The notes: a model not told the origin generated them from the sequence alone. A DNA stretch of 64,000 bases from Micrasema longulum (GCA_022494885.1 JAGVSM010001655.1:1-64000), one strand, 5' to 3'; shown: positions 21,190 through 32,575, counted from the first letter of the stretch. Numbers and translations are program-made.

Positions 21190-21400
21190 CTAATAAAATC
21201 AACTCTTGGGTCAGTATTTGATTCAAGCCGAGGAAAACTTGTCGAAATCCGGCGCTCCCCAAACACTAGGTTCGGAGATCGTGCTTTTGCCGTTGCCGGC
21301 CCGTCTACCTGGGACCAATCGCCTTCAAACTTACAAATCATCGACAGTCCCAGTCAGTTCAGATAACAACTAAAATCTCACTTCTTTAGTTTTTCATACC
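21190..21400 (+). pseudogene. CR1/L2-like LINE C-terminal fragment
   Basis: The frame from about 21259 reads TRFGDRAFAVAGPSTWD then SNLQIIDSPSQFR, a stop, and KSHFF, the standard C-terminus '.R.F.VAGP..WN.LP..L....S...F...LK..LF'. The copy at 58770-58975 (minus) shares flanking DNA with AAACTTGTC and AAATCCGGCGCT, so both belong to one subfamily. Confidence 0.75.
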
Positions 21401-21403
21401 TGG

Positions 21404-21600
21404 GTGCCTGGAAGAATGACTAGACAGGTGCCACCGTTTTGTAGCAACAATCCACGGACAGTGTATACTTATAATGCCGTATTAAATAGACTTCATGAAC
21501 TCGGCAATAGTTATTCCCACGTATCCGATATATTTAGTGTAGGGTATTGTTCCTATAGAACAAACCTTTTGAACTTTTTCAAAGATGGTGAATGGTAATT
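21404..21600 (+). pseudogene. Possible LINE C-terminal fragment
   Basis: A 64-codon frame with TVYTYNAVLNRLHELGNSY and SDIFSVGYCSYRTNLLNFF resembles the last block of jockey-type RTs ('..R...L.N....DIF'). No other part is present. Confidence 0.35.
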
Positions 21601-21627
21601 ATATTTATTTAATCATGCATTTCATAG

Positions 21628-21676
<49 letters not shown>
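21628..21676. repeat. AT microsatellite
   Basis: Alternating TA with GTATAT interruptions. Confidence 0.85.
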
Positions 21677-21999
21677 CCAGTTTTTTGTTCACTTTGCCTA
21701 GCTGTGTGAAACAGTACTTATAATTTTCTTGTTGTTTTACTGTAGAATGTTTTATTTTATAAATTTTCTACTGAATATGCTGTATAATTTTTAGGTTATT
21801 TTTTTAAAAATAAATCTTTTAAAATGTTTGGTTGAATTTTTTTTATAAATCTTGGGTATAAGGAAATTCATGTTTTAAAAAAAATATATATTAAGCCAAA
21901 TATGTTAATATTATAAATGTTTGTAAAAGGCAGATTTGCCGTTTATGTTAATAAAATAGTAATAAAAATAATACCCTCAATTTTAAATCAGAAAATATA

Positions 22000-22105
22000 A
22001 TACGTCAGTTTAGCTTAGTTAGAATGTAAGTTTAAGCATACAATGGTAAAGCGCCCTTGAGGTGATTTATTTACGAAAATGGTGCTATATAAATGAGTCA
22101 ACTAT
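22000..22105 (+). mobile_element. CR1/L2-like LINE 3' end
   Basis: GTAAAGCGCCCTTGAGGTGA, then AAAATGGTGCTATATAAATG: the same terminal structure as 32505-32560. It may close the fragment beginning at 21190; 21680-22000 is AT-rich UTR-like DNA. Confidence 0.7.
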
Positions 22106-22109
22106 AGTT

Positions 22110-22445
22110 AAATAATACAGTCCTGTATGTGAAATACAACCAGAACCCTGGGCGAAAATTTTCGACTCGCGTTAAAAATTCTCCAAAAAAATCGAGTGGA
22201 GATAAGTCTGCCAGGTCGTGTAGTGGTTGGTGTGTTTGCGTTACGTGTTTAAGGTCCTGAGTTCGATTCCTGGAAGCGTGGACGTTGACTTCAAAGAGTG
22301 TCCTTCACTGCAACGTTTCGTTGATTCTGGACTAGCACTTGAAGCGTAAGACTGATTACCTTACCAACAAAAATGATCTAGATACGCTGCAATCGGAATA
22401 CTCATGCAGCGGTTTGCACCACTGGGTGCGAATTGGGAAACGATA
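22110..22445 (+). mobile_element. Composite tRNA-derived SINE
   Basis: A 5' unit (TGTATGTGAAATACAACCAG, CCCTGGGCG) precedes the tRNA-like head with A-box-like CGTGTAGTGGTTGG and B box GTTCGATTCC, then the body (ATTCTGGACTAGCACTTGAA, GATACGCTGCAATCG, GCACCACTGGGTGCG). The same three-part order occurs at 40018-40590 and, reversed, at 61675-61880 and 42415-42560. Confidence 0.75.
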
Positions 22446-23186
22446 GCGATTTATCGTATAAAGAACAATGTATTTTATATAATATATTTATTGAAATTAC
22501 ACCTCCTTTTATTGCGTAATGGGGATCTTAATACATAGGTTAAATCAATTATGCTGTTTATTGCAGATTTCTTTAGGGGATTTATTGTTTTGTTAAGTAA
22601 AAACAGCTGCCGACGCTTTAAAATAAGGGTAGAAAAATGAAAGGAAGGGAAGCAATATTTTGGTGTAATAAGATACAAGCAAAATACTGGAGCCACAAAA
22701 ATCAACAACGAGAAACACGAACCTTTTGCACTCATAAACAGAAAAATAACCGCAAATATTGCTGGTTGTAAAGAACGAAGAAGAGAGTCCGTAAAGGGGA
22801 AACCGGTAAACTTGAGAGAGAAGTTTATGGAGGAAAAACGCTCGCGAAGAGCTCTTTATGGAACCGATATTCAAACAGAACGGCCGCAATAAGAGACGAA
22901 CAATAAAAGCCACGCGGCACAGCGGCCCGAAAACATATCAGGGAAATTAGGCGGCCAATAAAATCCGATGCATCAGGCACTCAATGGCGAACAGGTGAGG
23001 CGGAGGATAAGTGAATGGAGAATATTGAATAGGAAATATCGCTTTTCTTCGCTTATATTCGTTCCGGAATACTTCGAAGCGGGCGCTCTACGAGTATGTT
23101 ATATGGAGAGGGTGCGGTTTCAGTATAAAAAATTCGCATAGAATTCAAGATAGTACGCATGCATACATTTAGAGAGGCTAATATAA
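22446..23186. other. No gene; unusually GC-balanced unique stretch
   Basis: 22600-23120 is richer in GC than its surroundings and purine-rich, with no repeat partner here. Minus-strand frames at 22475-22913 lack known domains. A non-coding regulatory or exonic role cannot be excluded. Confidence 0.3.
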
Positions 23187-23595
23187 ATGGAGATTAAGCG
23201 GATTGATGTATATAAATTGCATATGTCAATATTGAACAAGAATACGAGTATATTTTTTGCACAATACAAACTAATAAATAATAAAATTAAAATCACTAAT
23301 TTACTTAGAAGACTTCCATTTCGTGTGTCATCTAGACCGACAAGACAAAATCGTCTGTTTTACACAGATAATAAACCGTCAACTAACTATTTTTATTTTT
23401 TTACTAATATAGTTAGTTATTACTACTTAATTTCTGACTGTCTAAATTTGTTTAACGTAATTTGAATAATTATCACTTCAGTGCAAATTTTTTTAGGTGT
23501 TTGAATGGGTGTCCTACACTAATAATACAAAAAAATGTAAATATATTTTTTATATACTGTTTTTTTACTTAATTAAATAAATTAACAAAAAAACA
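23187..23595 (+). pseudogene. Jockey-type LINE C-terminal fragment
   Basis: The open frame 23187-23465 contains YKLINNKI, FRVSSRPTRQNRLFYTD and STNYFYFF, matching the 'YK..N..I....LL....FRVP.R.TR....F......TNY' block of jockey-type RTs. The 3' flank is AT-rich to about 23595, where an oppositely oriented fragment starts. Confidence 0.65.
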
Positions 23596-23599
23596 TGAC

Positions 23600-24125
23600 A
23601 TAATGTGAATTTAAACAAATTTATTTATTTATTTAATCGACGGCGAACGCCTTCAACAAAGTTTAAAATAATAATAAAAAAAACATTATAATGAAACAAA
23701 ATACTTAATACTATATACACAAGTGCAGAACATATAGATACATAAAATCAGCAGAAAATAAAGAAATAACAAAAAAAAAATAACAAGAAATTATAGCATA
23801 GGTATGCAGCAAATTTAAAATAAATAAAGAGTTGAAGTTAAAAAATACTTAAGTAATTGAAGTAACAGAGGTGATGTATCATAGTGTAAACAAAAAACAA
23901 GTATTACACCTAGTACATTTTTATAATTTAGAAAAAAGAAGTGATCAAAAAGTAATGATTTTAATTGGTATAAAGATAAATGAAATAAATCTGAATTTCC
24001 ATGTTTTATTGCTAACATGTGGAGCCGTGGAATATGTACGTATTTAGCATAGTTTGAACTATGCAAATCAACAGAAAAAGTAGTATTTTGTCTCGTTCCA
24101 CTATACCAAACATTATAAATATTAA
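23600..24125 (-). pseudogene. Jockey-type LINE C-terminal fragment and 3' UTR
   Basis: On the minus strand from about 24115: VWYSGTRQNTTFSVDLHSSN, IPRLHMLAIKHGN and DLFHLSLYQLKSLL, the same block order as the neighbouring plus fragment, ending at a stop at 23815. The UTR runs to the T-rich start at 23600 with GGCGAACGCC. Two related tails thus face each other at their 3' ends. Confidence 0.65.
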
Positions 24126-24129
24126 CTAG

Positions 24130-24738
24130 TTACTTCCGTTTTATATTTAATCATAATTAACAACACAAAGAAATATGGATTGTAATTTTGCACTCAGAAA
24201 TGAAAGCTCTACGGGTGAAATTTTATTTTTCGTATAGTATAATACTATGAGCCGTGGCACTTGAAATCAGTGAGGCAATGTTAATTACGCCAATGACTGC
24301 AACAGAATTCAATTTGTAAATAGCGTTCAACTAATTAGCGAAGGTAAATTATAAAGCGCAGTGTTCAAACAAAGTTCGTTACCTTGAGCGAGCGACTGAC
24401 GTTAGGTAAAGCAACAAAATGATGCTCGTCTCGTGGCCCGATATTCATAATATGGAACATGTGCAATTACTAAAGATGGCAGCTCAGAGTGTTTTACGTT
24501 CAGAAGGGTGTATCATATAAGAACCACTTGTATATTATTTTGAGTCGAAGCATGAAGGTTAATTTTATTATTTGATTTTACAGGTTAACAACATGTTAAA
24601 AAGGTAGGACGCATGAACATAAAACGCATGTACTTGTACACAAAAATGCACCGTTTCTGGCCAGTTTCGAAAATTGTCTGAACCATCACTATAATATCTG
24701 TGTTGATAAGATAAAGGGAGATAAGTCAACGAATATCA
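24130..24738. other. No feature recognised
   Basis: Unique, moderately AT-rich sequence with no long frame. Confidence 0.35.
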
Positions 24739-24740
24739 TC

Positions 24741-24962
24741 ATCATCATTCCCTACACCAATCTCAGCGTACCTTGATAATTTTTGTTACATGAAGGTAAG
24801 GTGATCGGTCTACCGCTTCAGGTACCAGTCTAGGGACTATGAAATATTCTAGTGTAAAAATACCTTTTTATATAAATATTTCATGTTAACCATGTCGGGA
24901 ATTGAACCCAAAACCTCTTGCATGATAGGCAAATGCGCTGACCATTACACTACAAGACGGAC
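24741..24962 (-). mobile_element. tRNA-derived SINE
   Basis: In reverse complement: A-box-like TGTAGTGTAATGGTC, CATGCAAGAGG, B box GGGTTCAATTCCC, then the body (CTAGACTGGTACCTGAAGCG, GTACGCTGAGATTGG) and a short (ATG)n tail, visible on plus as ATCATCATCATT at 24735. Confidence 0.75.
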
Positions 24963-24965
24963 AAT

Positions 24966-25575
24966 AGTATAATTTATTTATTGACTTAACTGCTTATACC
25001 TTATCAACACAGATATAGCATTAGAACCCTAACATCCCTTCATTTTTTATTCAAAAAACAATTTTTTTTCATTTCTTCTGTTTCCTGGTTTCTCTTCCAG
25101 TCTCCTTCCAAATCTATTACCTGGTCTTACATTCCTCCTAATTTAATGTTTATATCAAAACTTAACTTAAGTAAGTTTATATGTGCACGCTTTATCTCCC
25201 CATTAAAAAAGGGCTGTTATTTTTAATAAACTGGTATTTTCATATGCGTACTTTATTTTTTTTTAAAAAATTAGTACAATTTTTTTACCAATTTTCCTTT
25301 TGACCAGTCTGTTTTTTGGTTGGCTGGAATATGTTATTTTTAGCAATAAGTCTGCCAACGTTCGTATTCTTTTTACTTAAAGATTTAAAAATAAATAAAT
25401 GGATATGTGAATAAAAAAAAACAAAGATTCTTAAGTTTAAGTTAGGGTAAGAGGTCATTATTTGCCATACAAAAATGAAATTAAGCAACAACTTACTCCT
25501 GTGCTCAATAATACTGTAACTCATATATAAGAAAAGACCTCCACGTCAAGGTTTGTATAATAAAGCTAAGTTTAA
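24966..25575. other. No feature recognised
   Basis: AT-rich. A 79-codon minus frame (25285-25524) has no known domain. Confidence 0.35.
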
Positions 25576-25581
25576 GACCAG

Positions 25582-25680
25582 CAGTGCGATTCTGAACGCT
25601 CTCTAGGGGATTGAGAAAGCGTTGCTAGCACGTATACGTAAATGACGTATATCCCCTGGAGAGCATTCAGAATTGCACTG
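25582..25680. mobile_element. Palindromic MITE, 30-bp arms
   Basis: Arms 25582-25611 (CAGTGCGATTCTGAACGCTC...) and 25651-25680 match at 27 of 30 positions. The GATTCTGAACGCTCTC wording links it to the elements at 17056 and 45326. Confidence 0.7.
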
Positions 25681-25744
25681 ATGAAATGCTTAGACTCTTA
25701 TTTCCTTCCCAAAAGTATTATTTTTTAGACATCTGTCACTTTGA

Positions 25745-25822
25745 ACCAGGTCATGGTCCCATGGTAGTGGCGTGGACTCACGCATCGAAGGCTGACGTTC
25801 GAATCCTGCTTAACAACGTCTT
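25745..25822 (+). mobile_element. tRNA-like SINE head
   Basis: TGGTCCCATGGTAGTGGCG (A-box region) and GTTCGAATCC (B box) 40 bases apart. Related heads lie at 34096 and 27893. No body recognised. Confidence 0.5.
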
Positions 25823-25918
25823 GACTAACATTTTCTAAGACAGCTATTTACGCCTAGTTTAAAATGGACCATAAACATACGGGTAAATCACAAGAACTTT
25901 ATTATTTATTTTTAATAA

Positions 25919-26045
25919 ACAAACAATCACGCCGTTTCTCCGTAAGGGAAGGCAGAGAGGATACAACGCCATATCACTCTACATTCATGCATCTTATCAT
26001 GCACGCACGCTGATTATTCCAACTTTTGATATGTTAATCTCCAAG
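25919..26045 (-). pseudogene. RTE-type LINE C-terminus
   Basis: In reverse complement the segment encodes, with small indels, NNQRACMIRCMNVE and VVSS.PSL..., aligning base by base with 51413-51560 (minus), where the RTE C-terminal motif is clearer (MNVEE...WRSILSAYPN). Only the last ~40 codons remain. Confidence 0.6.
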
Positions 26046-26495
26046 TATTTGTTGGAATTGGTAATTTGATTCTTTTTTTTAAAATGACAAATGTTATTTG
26101 ACATAACATATTCGCTGCGGTCCTTGTGTGATGACCGTCTCCTGTAGTAGCAAGGACCTGCCAGTAAATCCTCCGTAGCTTGCTCGGCATGTTGTTATCG
26201 TTAATCCCCGGCAATAATTGTGTAGCAAACACGGTTAGACAAGTGTAATGTCTTAATCTTCCGTTCGCCTGTCTCGGAGCTCGGTGCCTCACTGAGATAT
26301 ACTTTGATAAGCACACACTGAATTACCCGGCAAACATACTAACAGTATACATCCTACGATCTGCAATATCAAAGAGGAAATTGCTTCATATTTTTATAAT
26401 TTATTTTATATTTCAGTGATATATTTTCCGTTAAGCTTTTTTGAACTCAATACTGGTAAGAATAAAAATGGTTAGAGGGTATTTCTAACGATGGT
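26046..26495. other. No gene recognised
   Basis: A minus-strand frame (26014-26316) extends from the RTE fragment but its upstream part has no recognisable motif; it may be unique DNA interrupted by the RTE tail. Confidence 0.3.
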
Positions 26496-26499
26496 AAAT

Positions 26500-27010
26500 A
26501 CAATTTCTTATAATAAATACAGGCACTTATAAAATAAAATACAATTAAATAAAATTAAAGCTCGGACAAAAAAAAGTTACTACCTCAAGACAAAATCCGG
26601 TCTATCTTAGTGAATTTTTGAATATATAAAGACATACACCAAAAAAGTCCAGATCTTGTCTCGAGTTTACAATACGACACAATCGGGACATTGATGCATG
26701 CAAGCCATAGTTTGTGCTGTGTTGATCGAGGAACAGCACATTATTATTTCGCAACCGGCGGATCGGAACATTGAATGCCACTTGTTCCAGTAACGATGGT
26801 ACGAGTACATCAATTAAGCCATTCAGCAAATTAAACGTAAATATGGAGTCAATGTTATTTCTAAGTTTTTGTAGACTTGAAATTTGACATTGACTCCATT
26901 TCTCCGTAAAGGTAGCCTCCCTTCTCGAGGCCAATCATCCATGCTACTTTTCTTAGCACCGATTCGATATGATTTATCCAGCCTACGTAGAAGGGAGACC
27001 AGATCACGTA
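26500..27010 (-). pseudogene. Jockey-type LINE C-terminal fragment
   Basis: On the minus strand, about 27005-26935 reads WSPFYVGWINHIESVLRKVA, then a frameshift into the open frame 26934-26602 with NLLNGLIDV, QVAFNVPIRRLRN, TNYGLHASMSRLCRIVN and LDFFGVCLYIFKNSL. This is the classical C-terminal domain downstream of the RT palm. The stop is at 26602 and the AT-rich 3' end lies near 26500. Same family as 4555-4982. Confidence 0.75.
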
Positions 27011-27229
27011 TTAACGAAAAATAGCCATTTTGTAGGGAAAAAAATAGATTTCAGTAGATTTCAGATCTTTTATCTAATTTAAACCAACTTCGATTTCATT
27101 ATTTCACTAGGAGTATTTTTGTAAATACAAACTTAGTTTTAATTCGTATGGCTCATATAGACTTGCTTGCTTGAATTTGTATTGAACTCATGATTTTTAT
27201 AAAAATAAAGTTGATAAACTACAGAATGA

Positions 27230-27790
27230 CATCATAAACAAAAACATTTTTTTCGAGGTTGCTTTCTTTGCTTCCAATGCCCTCAATTCTTCAATTTGGT
27301 CACCTCTCTATGCCACCTATTGCAACAAAGTTGAAAAAATCCAGCACAAAGTTCTCCGGTTCTATATTCGTCTCTTATATACATTGAATTTACTTGAAAT
27401 TAGTGATAGAAAAATATTATCTGATATGTTTTTTGTATAAAGTTGTAAATAATCTTTGAAATTTTCGTGATTTGGTTAAATGTATATATTTCAATGTGCC
27501 TAATGGGGCCAATAAGGCATCATATTAATTTGAAGTATATTAATATGTCAAATTTGCACATTAATTCTCTTTTCCCGAGAATTCACTCTTTCGGGAACAA
27601 ACACACTGATAACCAAAAAAATATATATTTGCCAAAACTGTATCAAACTTCAAGAACCAATAATTATTTTCAATTTTACAAATTAATAATTGTGTTTGTT
27701 GTATTTTCATTTGTTTTTTATATATACTTTTTTTATTTTATTTTAAATTGTATTTTTTAAATTGAAAATTGTTTATAACTTCTGTACGAG
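27230..27790 (+). pseudogene. Jockey-type LINE C-terminal fragment
   Basis: 27255-27420 reads ALNSSIWSPLYATYCNKVEK, IQHKVLRFYIRLLYTLN and ISDRKILSDMFFV, then a stop at about 27439; the next block DLVKCIYFNVPN follows in another frame. An open frame to 27760 covers the AT-rich end. It has stops and shifts, so is dead. Confidence 0.65.
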
Positions 27791-27889
27791 TATATGTAAA
27801 AGCTCTTTGGGCGTCAATAAATAAATCATCTAAAATATGACTTTGGAAAAATCTAAATAAATATGTTCAAGGATAAAAATCAACATTAT

Positions 27890-27975
27890 ATTACTGAACC
27901 GGGTTCCACAACAGCCGTGGCTACTGTTGCGGACCTCCGATGTTCGAACCCCACTCGACCACAATTTGATTCCCA
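27890..27975. mobile_element. Possible tRNA-like SINE head
   Basis: GTGGCTACTGTTGCGG then GATGTTCGAACCCCAC resembles an A/B-box pair spaced like the head at 25745. No body was matched. Confidence 0.3.
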
Positions 27976-28104
27976 TTTTCTAATAGTGAGTTATTTTAGA
28001 ACAGTATATATATATTTTATTCTCATTCTGTACATTTTTGTTGTCAGTGTTCAGATTCAACTAATGTTTTTGCTTATAACTTATCGTTTATTGATTTTGC
28101 ATTG

Positions 28105-28290
28105 TTTTTTTTTTTTTTTACATATTTATTACAGCAATATACAAGTAATTATTTATACAATAAATTAATTCAGTAGTAAAAGTAAACACACATATTTTTT
28201 ATTTTTGCTGTTGGTTCATCTAAACTGCCTAACTAGGGATAGCTTTCCCGTTCTAAGGCAGTAAATTATGCATTTTATAGTGATATTTAA
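28105..28290 (-). mobile_element. LINE 3' end (TAGTTAGGCAG type)
   Basis: Starts with a 14-base T-run. CTGCCTAACTAGGGATAGC and TTCTAAGGCAG form the same stem-loop, in reverse, as at 13240-13280. Confidence 0.5.
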
Positions 28291-28389
28291 AAGTATTTAC
28301 AGTTTTATCATAATGTGTGCTTTTTCAGTCTTAAAGGTAAACAATGAATATCCAGAGAAAACATAAATAATACCAAAATCTCTATATCC

Positions 28390-28600
28390 TAAGTCCTACG
28401 TCATTACTAGTAAACAAGCAACCAGCTTACGTCCTTCTACATCGGACAACAAATTCTTTGACTCCCTCCGAGCAATATGGATTGAGAATGCAGTCAACAC
28501 CTTCCCCAGCCTGGCAATCCCACCACATTTCCACGAAACTGGGATAAGGTTATATAGGCTCGAGCCTATATAATATTGCTGCCTTTGAGCCAAAAAAGTA
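28390..28600 (+). pseudogene. Possible LINE C-terminal fragment
   Basis: One plus frame reads SLRPSTSDNKFFDSLRAIWI and ENAVNTFPSL, weakly like the 'F..R....WN.LP..VV..PSL..FK' end of RT polyproteins. A minus-strand open frame covers the same bases; the plus reading is preferred because of this pattern. Confidence 0.3.
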
Positions 28601-28619
28601 TTGACTCCTCTCTGTAGAA

Positions 28620-29570
28620 TCAGATCCTTATTGGAGTGTCTAGTATTATAAACATGACAAACCCTTGCGTTTTACAAGTAGATAATGATAATTACTTGAA
28701 TTTTCCAACTTCGATTTAATCAATCATCTTTTCAAAAAATAACTTCAAAATTACAATTTATAACATTTAGTTTATGTTACTTCATACGGAACGTATAATT
28801 TTTTTAAAGAATATATGTATATTATTTTGATTATTTGTTTTAATTTGGGATACATTAGTTTTTTTTATCTGCAATTTATTTGTGGAGTAACGTGTTTATC
28901 TTTAAATGAAAAAAACACTCAATTTTACGCCATCCACTAGTTTAATATTGACCACAATTATTTTAAGGTATTCAAAATTACAAGTTTTGGATAATTTATC
29001 GTCAGGTTTAAATATAAATATGTGTGTTTACATTCACACCTGATGATTGACAATCTTAAATACACAAAACGTGATGTGTTCAAACAAAAAACAAAGCTTT
29101 TTATTTTTTTTATATTGAATTCGGGAGATTTTAAACCAATTTGTTGGCGAAATCATAAATATCTAGTAAAGTTTCTAATTACATCAGGTATTCTAGATCG
29201 CTATTTCTTGAAGTAACTTGAAACAATCGTTACGTATTCAAAGTTTATTTTTCGTAAAACCAACATTAAACTCAAACTTTGAAAGCTCAACCGAACTTTA
29301 GCAACGTACTGTGGACAAGTAATCCAATCACGCCGCCCAGGAAAAGCGAGGGAGGGGGGTGATGACATACACTAACACAGACCATCACATGTATAATTAT
29401 TGTATTACGTGTGTTAATGGTGATATGGCGTCGCGCCGACGGCATAATTGCTATTTTATTATTTTGTTCAAATTTTATTTTCATCAATTTACAGAAAAAT
29501 TATATACTAACAATAACTTAAAGAAAAACAATAAAACAAAAAGTAAATACAAACAAATATAATGGACAAA
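28620..29570. other. No feature recognised
   Basis: AT-rich with a GC-richer patch at 29310-29360 and short frames on both strands without known domains. Confidence 0.35.
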
Positions 29571-29574
29571 CTTG

Positions 29575-29900
29575 ATGGGAGCCAGTTTGAATATAGATGT
29601 AAGGAATCAACATATTACAATAGAGATGAAGAACAATCTAGAGTAGGGAATATAGAAATCTAGGCATCTGCAGGGCTCATGATCTGTCATTGGCTGGTCT
29701 GGCTAAATCCACCTGGTCCAAGAAAAAATATAAGTATTGAAAAATATTTTCAGGCTTTGCCTAGTATGCAGGTGCAGGATCTTACCCGCATCGATAAAGG
29801 TTTCGGCACTTTAACTTCACAAACATCAACAGATGGAAGAATTGAAGGAACATAGATGTTCAAACATTGGCATAATTGTAAATGTTACACAGTGTGTGAT
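29575..29900 (+). repeat. Repeat X copy 2
   Basis: AGAGATGAAGAACAATCTAG, GGGAATATAGAAATCTAGG and CTGTCATTGGCTGG match the X order; downstream TTCACAAACATCAACAGATGG matches the end of the copy at 38155. The middle has diverged or been replaced. Confidence 0.6.
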
Positions 29901-29904
29901 CTTA

Positions 29905-30170
29905 ATTTTGTTTACTTTTGTTTATTTATTCCATAAATAATAAAAAATTAAAAAATAAATAATTACGCAAAACTCCAATCTTCTTTTCTGAGATCAAGCA
30001 CAAAAGATCGAATTTCAACCCTCCTCACCCATCACACCATACTTTCACAAACACAAAATACTACTTGATATAAAGACTTTAGTTATTATCTCCATAGGTA
30101 TTAGTGTAGACGCGGTCAATATGATAAAACAGAATTATTTTATTTCTCAATTACACCTTGATAAAGAAGC
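29905..30170. other. No feature recognised
   Basis: AT-rich. At 30160-30205 CCTTGATAAAGAAGCACGTG then GATCGAAAACC recalls the 11620 motif but is too degraded to assign. Confidence 0.3.
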
Positions 30171-30201
30171 ACGTGTAGATCGAAAACCTGACTGTAATGA
30201 A

Positions 30202-30310
30202 ATTTATTTATTTATTTATGTATTTCACAGTTTTAAAATGTACAGAGTTTCTTTGTTTCAGGTCCCGACTAGCTAGAAAATTCCTGTGTTTAGGAAGGAT
30301 CTTATTTTTT
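30202..30310 (-). mobile_element. LINE 3' end with GTCCCGACT motif
   Basis: It begins with ATTTATTTATTTATTTATG (tail in reverse). GGTCCCGACTAGCTAGAAAA and TTCCTGTGTTTAGG correspond, reversed, to the 3655-3692 stem-loop region. Confidence 0.45.
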
Positions 30311-30314
30311 AAAT

Positions 30315-31040
30315 GTGTTTTTTTTATCTACTATTTCATTAAATGATGCTTAATAAATTCAAAGAATAAAAATAACATAAGAAAAAATTAATATAAATAT
30401 AAATTAGAAAACATGCAAGTAATAATAATAAAAATTGAATCATAAAAATGAATTAGAAAATATGTCATTAATAGTAAAGAAATGAGACATAATTATTATA
30501 AAATAAAAAACAATTAATTAAAGGTAAAAAATAAATTAAAAGGAATTATAAAGTGTTTTTATTTTAACTTAAAAATATAAGAAAATTATTTCAAATACCA
30601 AAAATGTTCAACTTTATCCGTTAAAACATAAGAGTTTTTTTTTTTTTTATTTACGAGAATTAATTTTGGTCCAAAGGGGTTTAAATAAATTATACTCAGA
30701 TTATATTGTACCTACTGTGGCCATATTGGTAACATTTCCTTCGCTATCGCACTTTCTCAGCGAGTGATTAGTTACAAAGATTGAGACCATTTATGGAACA
30801 CCTACAACGCTGGTAGATGTGTGGGAAAATTCCTGAATGGATTTAGACAAAGCCCCTATCCACGAAGTCAAACGCTCGCTTAATAAAGATGCGCTGACAT
30901 GGGTATTACTATAATGTATTACTGTATTATGAACCATAAGTGAGCCGACACCAAGCAGTATCTACATTTAGCGATAAAATAGATAAATAAATTTAATAAT
31001 TACGAACCCAGTTGTGGTCCTGTGGCTAATGTCACGAGCA
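30315..31040. other. No feature recognised
   Basis: AT-rich with a poly-T at about 30635. At 31005-31030 GTTGTGGTCCTGTGG resembles the start of the SINE head at 25745 and abuts the LINE. Confidence 0.3.
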
Positions 31041-31044
31041 ACGC

Positions 31045-32417
31045 TGTAACTTTAAATTCCCAACTAGATGTGGAAGATCTTTCCAGTTTTCGCCCTATTT
31101 CAAATCTTCCCATCGTATCAAAAATACTAGAAAAAATAGTTTCTCACAGGCTCGTTAACTATATCGAGCGGAATTCTTTATTTTCGGTAAGGCAATCGGC
31201 ATACCGACGTTTTCATTCCACGGAGACGGGAGTGATAAGAGTACTGTCTGACATTATAACGTCGGTGGACTCTGGTAATCTGGTGTTGATGGCTCTTCTG
31301 GACATGAGTGCTGCATTTGATACTGTAGACCATAATATTTTGCTTGAACGTCTGGAGAAAACTTATGGTATCCGTGATCAGGCACATATGTGGTTCAGTT
31401 CATATCTTAATAAAAGAGAATATGCAGTCGTGTTCCAGGGTAAAGCTCAACCAACTTTCGGGTGTCTACAGGAGTGCCTCAAGGGTCAGTACTCGGACCA
31501 CTTCTCTATCTCCTTTACACTAAAGATATAGAGAACATTATCAAAGAATGTGGATTGTGGTCGCACTGCTATGCAGATGATACGCAGATTTATTTTTATT
31601 GCAAACCAGGCGAGAGAAGTGTGCTTGTCAATTTAATTGATGGATGCATCAAGAAAATAGGAAACTGATGGCTGAAAACAGACTAACATTAAACCCATCA
31701 AAAACTGAACAACTGTGGGTGGCTTCAGCCAGACGACAGAATTTGATCCAGGATACGGCTCTACCCAATGTAGGGAGTACCGCTTTACCCACCGTTAAAC
31801 TACTGGGAGTTTTACTCAATTCTGACCTATCTCTTGACGCTCAAATTAGTAGAACGATAAGTTCATGCTTCTACCAGTTGAGACAAATTAAATGCATACG
31901 CAAAAATTTGCCGGTTGATGCCGCCCGTCAATTAATAAATGCGTTTGTAGTGTCTAGAGTCGATTATTGTAATGGTATCTATGCAGGTCTACCAATGAAC
32001 AAAATGACTGTATTGAATGCCGCAGCGAGACTTATTTCCGGAATCTCTAAGTTCAGTCATATCACTCCACTACTTCGGGAACTACACTGGCTACTTTTTC
32101 CACAGAGGGTCGAATACAAGCTCTGTTGGCTTATGTATAAGTCACTGCACAACTCAGCTCCGGAATATCTAAGGGAACTATGCATTCCAGATGAACTAGC
32201 TGACAGGCGTCTCACGCTTAGATCAGCTACGTCTACGGCGAGAGGAAAAGTTATTATACCTCTACGCAAACAGCGCACTAAATTTAGTGAACGCGCATTT
32301 GCGGTCGCAGGCCCTATGGCATGGAATGCTCTCCCAACAGAGGTGCGAGACTGTGAAAGTGAAGTGATGTTTCGGAAAAAACTTAAAACCCACTTGTTCT
32401 CTAAATCATTTGAATAA
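31045..32417 (+). pseudogene. CR1/L2-like reverse transcriptase, two frameshifts
   Basis: First frame (to about 31460): DLSSFRPISNLPIVSKILEK, IERNSLFSVRQSAYRRFHST and motif A ALLDMSAAFDTVDHNILL. Second frame (31462-31668): STGVPQGSVLGPLLYLLY and the active-site CYADDTQIY. Third frame (31644-32417, intact stop): ENRLTLNPSKTEQLWV, VKLLGVLLNSDLSLDAQI, SRVDYCNGIYAGLP and the C-terminal FSERAFAVAGPMAWNALP. Catalytic Asp residues of both boxes are present. The breaks near 31460 and 31655 each need a single base to explain. A 73-codon minus frame is a shadow. Confidence 0.9.
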
Positions 32418-32575
32418 ATCCGTAGCGCGTGACAACAAAATAAATTATTTTAATTAAATTACAAATTTAAAAGCTTCAATTAAATTAACTTAACAATAGA
32501 ATCACCATGTAAAGCGCCCTTGAGGTATTTTATTACGAAAATGGCGCTATATAAGTTATCCACAATATATATATA
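31045..32575 (+). mobile_element. CR1/L2-like LINE, 5' truncated, nearly intact
   Basis: It contains the RT palm, thumb/C-terminal region and full 3' end. The 3' UTR of about 150 bases ends in AAAGCGCCCTTGAGG and ATGGCGCTATATAAG followed by a TA repeat; paired GCGC words flank the hairpin. Endonuclease and N-terminal fingers are missing. The best-preserved retroelement in the window. The assignment rests on RT motifs and the 3' end style. Confidence 0.85.
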
